Origin: Artemisia argyi
Taxonomy: Eukaryota > Streptophyta > Magnoliopsida > Asterales > Asteraceae
Direction: 5' to 3'
Length of the DNA: 64,000 bases
Assembly (NCBI GenBank): GCA_030686995.1
Contig: CM060695.1
Coordinates: forward strand, 95,165,371 to 95,229,370
This document shows, piece after piece, positions 23,947 through 36,248 of this stretch. Below the pieces are notes generated by a model, which ran no database searches, was not told where the DNA came from, and was given only the letters and a program-made list of their open reading frames with translations. Position 1 is the stretch's first letter; the number at the start of each line of letters is the position of its first letter. The translations under genes were made by a program, and so were the position numbers.

Positions 23947-26493
23947 TTTAATGAACATTGCAAGAGTATTTATAAAGTTGATTATATATCATGACAAAAA
24001 ATAATATTAATAAATGTAATGAGTGACAAGAATATATAAGAAGAAAAATTGTGTTAAAGAAATAATAAACCTTATGCCGTTGCAAAGACATGTCTTTGGT
24101 CTATCTTTCGTGAAAACATGATAAGTACACCTACCTTCAATGTAGATGTTGGATACAAATATTGTCTAAAAAGTAGGAAAACTTCAGAGTTTATTTACTA
24201 CTGCTTTAAGAATTGTTGAAAATATAAAACAAACAAACAACAACAACAATGTCTAATGAGCAAATAAAAGATGTTGTGGACAAAGTCACAACACCAGTAT
24301 CTCATAACAATGACATTCCGCAAATATGGAATTTTAGTAGATCATTTTCTAACCAAAATCACAATCACCATAGCAAGAAACACAGAAATTTATCCAACAA
24401 AATCAGAAATTTTAATTTTGGAAATTAACGGTTGAGTATAAGTCTAAAAATACAAAAAAAGGGTAGGTAATAATACATCTTATGTTGCAGTTTCTTTAGG
24501 CTTCTCGTAAGCCACAAATTTTTCCATCCGACATTTCCTGACAATTGAATCTTTCACTGAGTCGGCCGCATCTTTTCTTTTTTTGGCATTCTCTTGCACA
24601 ACCACATATTTTAGTTGATCGTTTTTGTGGTTGATTAAAGCTGTTAATGTCTTTAACTCTAAATGATCTACGACATGTATTGACCATAAACAATAACAAA
24701 ACTCCTTTAAAATATATAAACAAAAAGCCTTTTCCTTATTTATTAAATTTATCATTAAGCATATGTCATTTCCAACCAATCAACTCTATGAAATCTTCCT
24801 ATCATAACATCAACTATCAGAAAAATCAATACATTTTACACTAAGTGTATTAATTATTTGCATTGAAAAAATATTAAAGCATCAAATTTGATTTCATCCG
24901 GACTATTTCAAAGTACAAAAGGAAAGCGAGCAAAATAAAATAATTGGTAAAGGGCTGTTTGCACACATTTACATTAAGGGGCTGTTTGGACAGATTCAGT
25001 ATAGGGTTGCTTGGACAGATCCGGTCTAAGAGGCTTTTTGGACACCCATAAATTAATTTGGAGGTAGATGAACTCATAACTTTAATAATATGTACATGTT
25101 CCATTTATATCTTTTGTATGCTATTGTGAGCCTAATCTGTTGTTCCAATGGTAAACACTGTTATAGCATGTGCCTTTGTGCAGGATTCCCCAAGCCGAAG
25201 CTGATTCACCTAACATGATAGACAACACTCCTTCAAGTTAAATTACATAATCTGTCACTATACTCTGAGGTTAGACTTTCCCTATAGTAATTTCATCGCC
25301 GCAATAAACTTGCAAGAAATGGAGAAAACATAGATACACTCATTATATTCAAACCCAAAAAAGCCTACTGCATGTTAAAATTCATAAAATACCTTCATGG
25401 TGGACTTAGGAATCTAGCTACTTTAAAGCATGAATGTTCATTCATAGACCGCCTCTTTGTTTTGTCATCATAACCAGCACATTAAAACATAAATTAAAAT
25501 GGTGTTTGGATGTGAGTTTTAATAGGTTTCAAAAATGCACAATACTTCTTATCATGCCATTCACACTATGTCAATGTTACATTTTGAATGCGAATGTGAA
25601 CCATGTACATAATCCAATTACAAACTATAATTTATACCCAAAAAGAATTTGAATAACATAAACTATTGTTAATATTTTAAGCTTTGTGAATATATAGTAA
25701 AGTAGCTGAGATGTTCCAGTTGAGATGCTACAATAAGTTGTTAGATATTTAACTTTTACCTCATCAAAAGCCTCAAGAATGTCATTGCTCGGCCCATAAA
25801 TAGTACAAATAATTAGTTGCCCTGTCTTAGCAAAATTCTTCACATACTAACTATGTTACCAAAGGATTATTAGAAATGAACTTAAGGAAAAGTATGGCAC
25901 ACTTAAACAACTCAATGTGATTTATCATAAATTATTCGTTGTATAAGTTGATCTTCATTTTCAATTACAACCAACTCAACTTTATGACATCTAATACACT
26001 TATTCAACTTACAATTAAACAAAGTTTGAAAAATGCAATAATTTTTTTTTTGAAATGGAGTAGTCAGTAAGTATGACAAACACATTGGTTTTGATATGAA
26101 ATTTTTCAGTGATGGATTTTTTGTTTTGTGTTTCTTTTTTTCAAAAAAAGAGAACCTTTTCATGTCTCCAATTATCGTCCTATTAAAATTCTTATTGTTA
26201 AACCATTCTACAGCGTCTTGTATTTATAACAACATTATAAACTCATAATATCGTCAATTTCCTAAAGCTTACGTACCTGTCACGAAAACACATGCCCAAG
26301 ATGGTTCTGTCATCCATTTCAGCCCAAAAATCACCCAGTTCAGGCATCATTTCAGCACCCAAACACACCCATTTCAACCCCACTTCAGCACCCAAAAGCA
26401 CCCATTTTAGCCCCCACTTCAACCCTCAATCCCACACCCTTTTCAGCCCTCAAATTGACCCATTTCAGCCCCTAAAGGAACCCAATTCATCAC
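23947..26493. repeat. Tandem duplication copy 2, left part
   Basis: High similarity to copy 1 by eye, ending ...TTCATCAC at the G3 insertion. It continues after G3 at 44165-44198 (CCAAAGCCAAC...GATTGCAT). The minus-strand frame 24480-24779 (99 residues, basic C-terminal half with KNDQLKY and ENAKKRKDAADSVKDS) is intact here but shifted in copy 1. It could be an exon of a captured gene. I cannot identify it. Confidence 0.88.
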
Positions 26494-27910
26494 TGATGAG
26501 GCGAAAAATGAACCACTTTTAGGGGGTCATTTAAGCCCGAATCCGAATTTATTTGATCAAATATTGCCCTAAATCGTTCCTTTTGTGATTTTAGGTACTT
26601 TGGGAGAGAAATATGGAAAAGGAAGCAATTCGGACGTTTTTAGAGCATAAAAGTGAAGAAATCGCCAAAGTCTTAATTTTCCATGCTGGGAACAGTAGGT
26701 GACGGCGTCAAGAGCAACATCTTGACGGCGTCAAGAGCAAATCTCATGAATTTCCATGACGACCCAGAACGGATTTGACGGCATCACGTAGGAAGGGCGT
26801 CAAGAGTAAAAGAGTCATGACGGCCTGGAAGTGCTTAAGTCTTGACGGCATCAGAAATGGATCTAGGCAGTCCGAGGAGAGTTTTGGCGGCGAGGTGACG
26901 GCGTCACGTTGTTTGTCTTGACGCCGTCAGACCTATTTTTCTATATATAGTTTTCTATTTTTCACACATTAAAGAGAGAAGTTTTTGGGAGAAACCCTAA
27001 GTACGATTTTGGTGTAACTTTACAGGTTTTTCAAGGGTTCCAACCCCTTGATACCTTGCATGATTAATCAAGATGAGTGTTCTTCTAATTCAATCAATAT
27101 GTCTATGTGTTGGTTGTCTATATCTTGTTCTTGTCTTAATTCTATCATGCTAGGCTAGATCTCTTTTGTGTTTGCTTAGATCTAATGAAACCTAGATATT
27201 GATTATGTGTTGATTACTTGTTTATTCTTGTCTTGGATGAATGATTTATATGTTAGGCTTAAGAAAACTGGCAGATCTCCAAATGGTAACATGCTTGAAC
27301 GTCTTAAGAAACATGAACCGAGGCGCACTAGGTCTTTATTGGTTGTATTTAATGCATGAGCCACTGTTTACAATCCCTATAGTTGTGCTGGGCATGGTGT
27401 AGGAGGAGATAAGAGCTCATAGAATTGGGGAGTTATGTGTGCCACCCCATGAATGGTATTAAGGAATACGATCCGTCATCCATGCAATTATAACAAGTAA
27501 TTAGCGTGTAAAAGATATCTAGGGAGTAGTGAAATCTAAGTAAACGCATTTTCTCCAATTACTACTCACAACCTTAGTATAAATTAGTTTATTTTTATTT
27601 TTAGTATTTTATTTTGATTACATCTTAGTATTGGGTTAGTTGAATAGCAACTAATTCCGCCCACTCTTCCAAAACCCGAGATTTTACTTGCTTTCATAAA
27701 AATATAAAAATACAAAAATAATCATCCCTCACCTTTAGAACTAGTATTTAGGCTTTCTAATCCTAGCGACACTATTCCTAAGCTGAACGATCAATCCCCC
27801 GGTACTTGTCACTATACTATACTACAACGATCAGGTACACTGCCTGGTGGGGGTTGTAAGCTTCTCGAGATCCCTCGAGAGGTAAAGCCTGTTGCGATTC
27901 CCACGCATCA
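26494..27910 (+). repeat. G3 5' LTR
   Basis: TGATGAGGCG...CCCACGCATCA, 1417 bp, equal in length and nearly identical to 42748-44164. The U3 has the TGACG array (26700-26930) and a TATA box. Further in, a CAAGGGTTCCAACCCCTTG hairpin (about 27034-27052) lies in the presumed R/U5. Confidence 0.95.
26700..26950 (+). promoter_or_regulatory. U3 promoter: array of TGACG sites before a TATA box
   Basis: I count eight forward TGACG and five reverse CGTCA cores in about 230 bp, most arranged as TGACGGCGTCA palindromes, followed by CTATATATAG at 26941-26950. It is the likely Pol II promoter of G3. TGACG is the known core of as-1-type elements bound by TGA bZIP factors; the regulation is inferred. Confidence 0.65.
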
Positions 27911-27916
27911 AGTTTT

Positions 27917-27935
27917 TGGCGCCGCAGCCCGGGGA
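27917..27935 (+). other. G3 primer binding site
   Basis: TGGCGCCGCAGCCCGGGGA, six bases after the LTR end. It resembles the G1/G2 PBS but with two changes and one extra C, so either a different tRNA or a mutated site. Confidence 0.7.
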
Positions 27936-28073
27936 ATAGTTATTGTCTAGGTTAGAATTTCTTTTTATTAGGTCTACTTGCTAGATTCCTTTGTAGTAAG
28001 ATTTTATTTTTATTTTTAAGTTTTCTTTAGTCTATCTACTTCTTTGTGCCTTTGTTCGTAACCACCCGACACC

Positions 28074-29572
28074 ATGGACAACGGGAACATCTTTGAACCC
28101 GTCATCCCACCACAACAAAACCCACCACTAGAACCCCTTAGGCCCCGAACCTTTGGAGAGTATTCCCGACCTAGCCACCAAGGCTACCGAAACACCATTG
28201 AGCTCACCGGAGCCAATGTGACCCCTTGCGATCCGACACCATCCGGTTGGCGCAAAGCGGATGTGCATTCCATGGACTTCGTTCCGAAGATCCAAACCAA
28301 CATCTTAAGGACTTTCTCAAAATCGTAGATTCCATAGACCTAGGTGTTGAAACTAGAGAGACTACCCGTTTACGCCTATTCCAATTCTCTCTACGGGATC
28401 AAGCTAGTCAATGGCTTGAGCGTTTACCCGCGGGATCCATCACCACATGGGATGATCTCACCACTCGTTTCCTTGCTCAATTTTTCCCACTGGGGAGAAC
28501 TACTAAGCTTAGAAATGACATCTTGATGTTCCAACAACGTCAAAATGAATCTCTTTATGAAGCATGGACTCGTTTCAAGGACTTACTCCAAAAAGTCCCT
28601 CATCATGGCATAGATCTTTGGCTCCAAGTCCAAATTTTTTATGACCGTATCGACATCTCCACGAGGCGAGCCATTGACCAATCGGCCGGTGGTAAGCTAC
28701 GTGATCTAAGTGCGGAACAATCATGGGAACTCATAGAAGATCTTGCTCTCTATGACAACGAAAGTTGGAACGATCCCCGTGACTTGAACAAAACGGTCAA
28801 GGCAATATCTTTGCCTTCGAACAATTCTAGCACTCCCGACCGTAGGATCATGGAACTTGAGGACCAAGTTAAGTTTCTCATGAAATCTTACGATGCTCCT
28901 AAGCCTTCAAGCCAAGTGAACAAAATCACTTCTTCATGCGAATTATGTAGTGGTCCCCACGACACTCGTGATTGTGTGGAACTCCCCGGAACAGCTTTTG
29001 CGGACTATGCATCCACGCGTACCGACGAAGCGGGAGATAAGTGGTACACTTTCAAGCCCGAGCCAAACACATACGGTGATTCATACAACCCCTCATGGAA
29101 AAATCACCCAAACCTTAGGTGGAAACAAAATCAACCCAATCTTTCCAATCCGCCTAACCGTTACCAACCAACCGGTCCACCATCCAACCGTACTTTCAAC
29201 AACAATCCTTCTAACAACTATGGTAGTACCAACAATCTTGAAGGATTGATGTCAAAGTTTATGGCATCTCAAGAGGCTCGCATAGCTAGGTTTGAAACCG
29301 AATTCAACCAACAACAAACGGAGATGACCAACAAGATTGACAACTTGTTGAAAGCCCTCAACAACCAAGCATTAGTCACACCTAGGAAGGACACTAGGGA
29401 CACCAATAACGGAAACCAAATTAAGGATCCTTCATCATCTAAACAGGTCCACTTTGTTAATGTTGTCACTATTAAGCCGATAGATAAGGAGATAGAAGAG
29501 AGTGACAAGAATGAAGTTAGGATAGAAGCCGAGACTAAGGATGAGAATAGGGAAGTTGAGGTTGATAGTTGA
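28074..29572 (+). pseudogene. G3 Gag (one frameshift)
   Basis: The start ATG (28074) opens MDNGNIFEPVIPPQQN..., which runs to about 28220. A 1-base deletion near 28218-28224 then moves the frame. From 28226 the sequence shows FHGLRSEDPNQHLKDFL, LFQFSLRDQASQWLERLPAG and WDDLTTRFLAQFFPLGRT (retrotransposon gag capsid domain), then CELCSGPHDTRDC (CX2CX3HX4C knuckle). An Asn/Pro-rich stretch follows, then a helical C-terminal part. It ends at TGA 29570-29572, but the frame continues into the protease region, so this stop and a TAA at 29603-29605 look like damage to a Gag-Pro fusion. I recall close relatives in Asteraceae genomes. Confidence 0.9.
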
Positions 29573-30310
29573 GAGGAATTAGAGGAGGTAGAACCTATAG
29601 AATAATACTTTGATAAGTTGCCAACCAAGGAAGAACGAGAATACCATAAGGATTTATTCGATAGTCCCGAGAGAACATATATCTTTGGCGACCCCCTTAT
29701 CAAAATGGGAGACCCCTCTAACATTAACATCCCATGCAATATCGGGCACATGCATATATGGAAAGCTTACATCGACCCTAGATCCCCCGTGAACATCATG
29801 ACTAGGACTTATTACAATTGGGTGATGAAGAAGCAACTTAATTTTAGGATGATGCCTAATAAGAACCTGATAAGTAATTTTGCGGGAAGAGTGAAAGGAT
29901 TGCATGTGATTATAGGGAATCTCACCTATGAGATCGATTTTATGATAGTTGAGGACACTCGTCTGGTGATAGATGCTTGCCTAAGTCAAATAATATTTGG
30001 GAAACCATTTGTTGTGGCCACTAGGATGAGTTATGATCCGACTTTAGGGATAGTTAGATTCAAGAAAGAGAATGATGAGGTTGCTTATCAAATGCCCTAC
30101 AAGATTGAGCAATACCGCCTTCTCTCTAATTTCGAAAAGGAACACAAGCAAGCGGCTTATTATAGGAATGAGGAGGATAGACGTAGAGGAGTAGAGTATG
30201 TTAGAAATAGGATGCTTGGTTTCTACAAAGAGTGCTTGCAACTAGGTCCGGAATACAAAACTGGTTTAGAAGACGACCTAGAGAGTGAAACCAATGATGA
30301 AATCACGTAG
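29573..30310 (+). pseudogene. G3 protease-like domain with lost catalytic motif
   Basis: Same frame as Gag. After TAA 29603-29605 it reads LPTKEEREYHKDLFDS and continues for about 230 residues to TAG at 30308-30310. The fold region matches the retropepsin-like domain of these elements. Where G1 has ADLGASINLMP, this copy has YIDPRSPVNIMT, so the D-T/L-G triad is not conserved (D-P-R). The later motif GKPFVVATRMSYDPTLGIVRF is intact. The protein is probably not an active protease. The element lacks pol, so Gag processing may depend on another element. Confidence 0.75.
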
Positions 30311-32159
30311 TAACCCATGACCTTGAGTCTAGCTACAAGACTCGTAAATAAAGAAAAGCGCTTCTTGGGAGGCAACCCATGTTTTGTGTGATTTTATTTG
30401 TTTGATTGTTATTTGCTTCCGTATGCATGCTTAATTTTTATTGTTGGTTGATCATGTTTCTAAACTAAATAGTAGAAATACTTTACTTTGTTGTTTGGCC
30501 TAGTCTTAACTCAACCTAAAAGTATTTTTGCAAAAGATAAGTGTAAGGGGAAACCCCAAATATGTTTTTTAAGAAACAACCGATCATGATTCTCCATAAT
30601 ATTAAATGAACATGTGTATTCGTATTTGTTAGAGTCAAATGCTTGTATTGAGTCATAATGAAGTTTTGTAGGATTTTCCAGGAAGTAGGACCAAGTTTTT
30701 CCAGAAATTTTCCGGAAACTTAACATAAGGATTTTTGCAGGTCAATTCTGACGGCGTCAGGGGTTTACTCTTTACGGCGTCAGGAGTTAAAATCTGGAAA
30801 TTTTACCGGTTTTGTTTTTCTAACGGAGTCTTATGGTTTTTGTGAATTATTAAGTTTTATAATCTCCAGGGAATCTGCAAACTTCATTCCACAAGCATTA
30901 TATCTTATCTTGTTTTCTAGGATTTAGAAACTTATATAGAATGCCGCCGATGTTACGCGAGGTTGTCTTGTCTATTTTGTCAGGTTTTACAGGTTATGTA
31001 TGACAAGAAGATGATTTATATTCTGGAAGGGAAGCTTTGATTGTTAATGTTCTTGGAGGAAGATTTAACCTGGCCATCCTATTATCCATACCGAGCGAAT
31101 CAGGGGAGTATTTGATTTTATTCTCTTTACTTTTTCACTTTTACATTCTTTACTTGAACATTGGGGACAATGTTCATCTTAAGTGTAAGGGGAGGGTAAA
31201 AAGATGATACCTTACATATGCACTTTCACTTGAGTTTGTTTTGTTTGATGGTAGATGTGTAATAAAACTATGATAAATACTTGTTAGTGTAATTTTAGCG
31301 CCAAATTTAAAATTTTTTACAACATTTAGGAGTGAAACTTTAGCCATAGCAAGCGTCTCATGGATAGGAGATTGTATGACTAGCACATAACCGTATATTC
31401 AGAAAAATTTTCCACCCAAATATGTGAGGTTCGCCTTTAGATTTGATAGGAAAAGCATTTACTATTAGTGCTTATGAGTGTACCGGTAGCATTTAGATTC
31501 TAGAACTTGCGTTAGTGATGCATCCCGAGACCGCTAGTGAGACTACATTCGTGTGGTAGGATTTACTACATGATAAGAGGCATTAGGATTACCCTTGTGT
31601 TAAACCCGTATCATGATTACTTGACCATTTAAGTCATATTATTTGGCTAGTTAAGTCAACTAATTTTTCCCACACCCTTAGCGTTGTACTCATTTTTAGT
31701 ACACGAAACCCCTAGTACACCCCTCCGAGCCTATCTTTTCGTTTCTAACTTTAAGCATTTTACTTAAAGGAAGAATTTGTTACACCCCACTTAAATGTAC
31801 ACCCAAATCGCCTTAGCCTTCCGTGTATGCGCTCATTTTTAGTGCATTATTGTTATTTGTTAAACCCTAAGTTAACTTTCTAATTGATTACATGGTTGCT
31901 AAGTCGAGTCATATCCTTGTACATATTGTTTTGGGACGATTGGGACTCATGGGTAAGTACTTATTTTATGGAGTAATGGGGAAGAACATAATATTATTAC
32001 CCCCATATGTACGTTAATCTTAAAAGTGCTCCAAGTGTTTTGATTTTCTTAATTCGAATCATTAGATTAGTTTAAATGTAAAGTATGTAAAGATTCAAGT
32101 GTAAGGGGAATTCTCATCCCCTATGATGTATTATTTTGGATGGTAGGGTAAGAGTGTAT

Positions 32160-32201
<42 letters not shown>

Positions 32202-32490
32202 GAAAAAAAAGAAAAAAAAAAAATAGAAAAAAAAAGAAAAAAAAAACATAAGGACTACCATCCTTTTTTATTCTATGTTCATTTTATGTTTTTGTTCTTT
32301 TTGATTTATTAGCTTAAGTCGAGTCTAGTCTTGACTTAGCAACGCCACATTGTACATGTAATTGACTAAGATTGTTAACTCGCCACCAGTAAAACTTCCT
32401 TTATCCAACAAAACCGTGTATTTCATATCCCTACACCTAATGTTACAACCCTTTAAAAGACCTCTTTGATAGTTTATCCTAGGTGCTTAC
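30311..32490 (+). other. G3 internal non-coding region
   Basis: No credible gene in 2.2 kb. It holds the post-ORF hairpin GAGTC...GACTC followed by GTAAATAAAG (30321-30359) and a second hairpin TTGGGAGGCAACCCA (30365-30379). There are three AGTGTAAGGGG words (about 30541, 31180, 32099) matching the element's PPT, a TTGGGGACAATGTTCATC box at about 31162, and two CGGCGTCA motifs (30749-30759, 30774-30782) like those of the LTR. An A-rich tract lies at 32162-32245. The reading frames here look like chance. Confidence 0.65.
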
Positions 32491-35400
32491 TGATGAGTGC
32501 TCAAACACTCATCATTTTTGGTCTAATCTGAACTGCAAAACATACAAAAACACTCAGTAATGCATCAAAATACTGAAAATATTTCAAAATTGTGTTTTAT
32601 ATGTTTTAGATGCAAAACGAGTAAAAACAAATGAAAAACGTACAAAGTTTGCATAATTGGCAGTTTCAGTCCCCCGACTTTCAAAAATTAACAAAACTAG
32701 TCCCTATGCAATTATTTTGCAAGAAAAGTCAACCCAAGTCCTTTCAAAATAAAAAGTTATCAAAAATAACACTTGGGTAAAAGTTTTGAGAATTTTCACT
32801 TTTGGTCCCCGGAGTTTGAAAAATTTGCAAAAGTAGTCCCCGGGGAATTTAATATTGGAAAAATACATTTTGGATCCCTAGGTCATTAAAGTTGTCAATT
32901 TTGGTCCTTATGATAACTTTGGGAAAAATTACATTTTCAGTCCCTATGGTTTCAGTATTTACAAAGTTGGTCCTTGTGTATTATTATCAAACCAAATGGA
33001 CTTTTTTTTTTTTTAACTAAACCTAAAAACTAATCCAAGCCAAAAAACAAAGTTGGTCCAACATTAACCCCCAAGCCCATCATACCCGGCCCACTCCCTA
33101 AACCGCTTTAAATAATACCACCCAGTCAAAGGTCGGTCAACCCTCACCCTCAACCTCACTTTCCCCCGTTTCCAGGTCCTGTGTCTCCCCCCTCCATGAT
33201 ACTTTCCACCAAACCTCACCTTTCCATTAAATATTACCAACCAACCAGCCAACCTTCCCCCCCCCCCTCATTAATTTCCTCACCTAAACCACTACCCTGC
33301 CAAATCTCCTTTTCCCGCCAAAAATGTTTTGAAGGGTGAGATCAACTTAAAGCCATCCAATGGCTGAGAATAGAAGTGGGAAAGTCAAAAGAAGCTGCAA
33401 GGAGCTATTAAAGAAGAGAAGATGGGTGTGTAAATAGGTAGTCAGTGTAATGTAGTTTTTCTTAGCTTTTAAAATCGTATTAATGTATTTTTATCTTTAA
33501 ACTTGCTCTTTTTATCCTTCCAAGTGTATTTCAAGTTTAAATATTGTAATTCAAAAGCTTATTAAATCGTAACTGAAGTCCTTTTTTGTTAATTCATATT
33601 TTGCTCATATTGCTTAATTTTCCATTTTCAGTTAAAAGTTGTTTAAGGTGATGGATTAATGTTCTAATAAGCTTCATTCAGTATATTCATCTCACTGGAA
33701 ATCTTAAATCTTAGTTTAGTTAAACCTATATGCAACATCTTAGGAAATCACCAAAAATCACAATCAAGCAACTGAAAATAAAAAAAAAAAAAAAAAAAAA
33801 AAGAAGAAGACAAAAGCAGAAGTAAGCAATGGTATGGAGTTTGGTTTAGAAGCTCATGGGAGTAATAGGATGGTGAAAGTTGGTTATGACTCACATCAGT
33901 TCTAACTTGGATCTTTTGTAAGGCAATTTCTAATTTTTTTTTTGCATAATCTGTGTTTCTCAGTTGTTATTGTTAAATGTTGTTTTATTCTGTTTATTTA
34001 CATGTAATTTAGCTCAGTGTAGGATTATATATGTGAGTATTGATTTAGAACACCCATTTGGTTCATAAACCCTTGACAGTTGATTGATATAGGGGTGTTT
34101 GGCACAGTGGTTTTGACCACTGTGCTTTGGTCTATTTATTGAAAGCTTGGTTTATACAACCCTTTCTAGGTACTAATAACTCAGTCAATAGATAAAATCC
34201 AGGCCTCATTTGTATTAAAAGTCAAAAGTGAACTATGATCCTTATGGCAGTTTACTGTTGGTGTTTAAGGATTCATGATCATGCATTTCAATTCAAATAG
34301 GTGTTAGAGTAGCTTAATTTCATCTCATATTAGCTTATTATTGCACAATCATTCCATAAATTAGGATTTAAACTCATTAAAGTCAACATTTCAAGCTTAG
34401 TTCAAAAGTCAAAATTCCAAATGTTCAGTTTTTTCCAAAAACTCCAAGAATTTTTGTGATTTTTATACTTATATCTAGGACTTAAAACTTTCAGGTCTAG
34501 TAAACCCCCACCTCTACTTCAGTTTCCCATTAATCTTTTATTTTTGTGATTTTTTTGGTGGGCCCCACCATTGCCCAAAGTGGGTTGCAGGGAGAAAACC
34601 TCCCCTGCTGCAGCAGCTTTACCACCACACCACCCACTTTGTGGTGGTTTTGTGGCCACCACAGTGGTCCTCAGCCACCATTCCTTGGTCATTTCAAACC
34701 CCACCTAAATCATCCCCTAAGATCTGTCCCAGCTTCTGAGTCCATATAAGTTTGCAAGAGCTTAATTTGTAGCTTATTGCTTATTCTGAGGTCAAATTGG
34801 CTTTTTTCTAGCTTATTCATGTTCCTTAAACTAGTTTAAACCAGAAGTACCAAGAGTGGGTCCCACTTGAGCTAGTTTTAGCTTATTTTGCACATTGGTC
34901 AACTTTGGTCAACTGTTGACCATTTTAGCTTATATTGTGTTTATTTTTAAGTTCTAAAAAGTTTGTTTTTGCAAAAGTTTGTTGTATTTAGTTGTAAAAT
35001 AGATTGGTAAAAGAAAAATCAAGAAAAACAAATTTAAAATTAAGTGATAGTTTCTATTTAATGTAATTTAATTTTAATTTTCATTTTTAAATTTTTATTA
35101 AGTACTTGTCATTTTTATATTTTTATTAATTATATCTTATATTAAAGTATTTATAATAATTTTCTCAGATTTTTATTTTATCTTTTAGTATTTATTAGAT
35201 TTAATTTTAGTTTTATTAATTATTAATTAATATTAAGTTTAAAATAGCATAATTAGTTTTTATTAAGCAAAACCTAGTTTTTATATTTTTTATAGCTTTT
35301 ATATGTTATAAAATAATTTTAGAAATTTTATTAGAATTTTTACTGTTCATTTGCCATTTTTCTTAATTTAAAATAGTTTAATTAGTTAATTAGTAATTAA

Positions 35401-36011
35401 TTAATAGAAAAATCACAAAAAGACAAAAATACTTATTTTTATTTTTAAAACTTATTTTTAGTTATTTTATAATTTTAGAAATTTTATTTTTACCTTTTTA
35501 GTATTTAATTAATATTATATTGTATTTAAATGTTTTAAATATCAATAATTAGTAATAATTAGTATTTAATTAATATTAAATAATTAATTAGGGTTAAAAT
35601 TTATTTTAATTTTCTAAAAAATTTCTTTTACCCTTAGGTTTGTAAAAAAGTCATTTTCACCCCTGGGTGCTTTCAGATTTCCGTTTTCACTTTTTATTTC
35701 GTACGTTTACGTTTTATTTAAACGTAACGTACGCGTTTTTAAGTTTTAAACGTTTCTGGTTTTTCTTAGCTTCCCGTCTTATTCACATAGCTTATTTAAG
35801 CTATTTCATTGTAAATTCCTTAGTTCAATAACTCAAAACCTTTTTCCTGTCCAATTTCACCCGATCAAATAACCGTTTAATTACAATTCACACCTCGTCG
35901 GGACATACGACCCGGGGAAACCTTATACTTCCGTGGAGCATTGACTCTGAGCTATTTGACTTTGTTGACCATTCCTTGGTCAATATAATTTAGGTGGTTC
36001 GGGATCAATCA
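32491..36011 (+). repeat. G2 5' LTR
   Basis: It begins with a 10-bp inverted repeat (TGATGAGTGC loop ...ACTCATCA) and ends GGGATCAATCA. Relative to the 3' LTR it lacks 56 bp near 34700, including CTATAAATA. It has a series of GTCCC/GTCCT motifs from 32670 to 33060 and an AT-rich zone at 35000-35630. The minus-strand frames at 33064-33252 and 34519-34704 recur in both LTRs and look non-coding. Confidence 0.93.
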
Positions 36012-36016
36012 ACTCT

Positions 36017-36034
36017 TGGCGCCGCTGCCGGGGA
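36017..36034 (+). other. G2 primer binding site
   Basis: TGGCGCCGCTGCCGGGGA, identical to the G1 PBS, after a five-base spacer ACTCT. Confidence 0.88.
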
Positions 36035-36248
36035 GGTTGTGCGCGTTTATCTAAACGGTTTTTCTGATTAGTGTCTTTGGAATTCGTTCCATTGTACATT
36101 TATCCATCCTTGTTCATATTTTCATAAAAACAAAAACACAAAAAGATTTTCCTTCTCATTTGTACAAAATGTATTTCCAAAAACCCAAAAATATTCACCT
36201 TTATCCTCTCGCACCTTTGATTCTTCATCCCTACCCCTCCCAAACCAT

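Noticed and set aside
26493..26520. Hammerhead-ribozyme-like start CTGATGAGGCGAAA at the G3 LTR edge
   Set aside because: The leading C belongs to the target duplication and is absent at the other three LTR copies. No proper stem II or cleavage-site partner is visible.
33064..33252. 62-residue frame in both G2 LTRs (also 39422-39610)
   Set aside because: It is within the LTR and has no family resemblance. The identity of the copies only reflects recent insertion.
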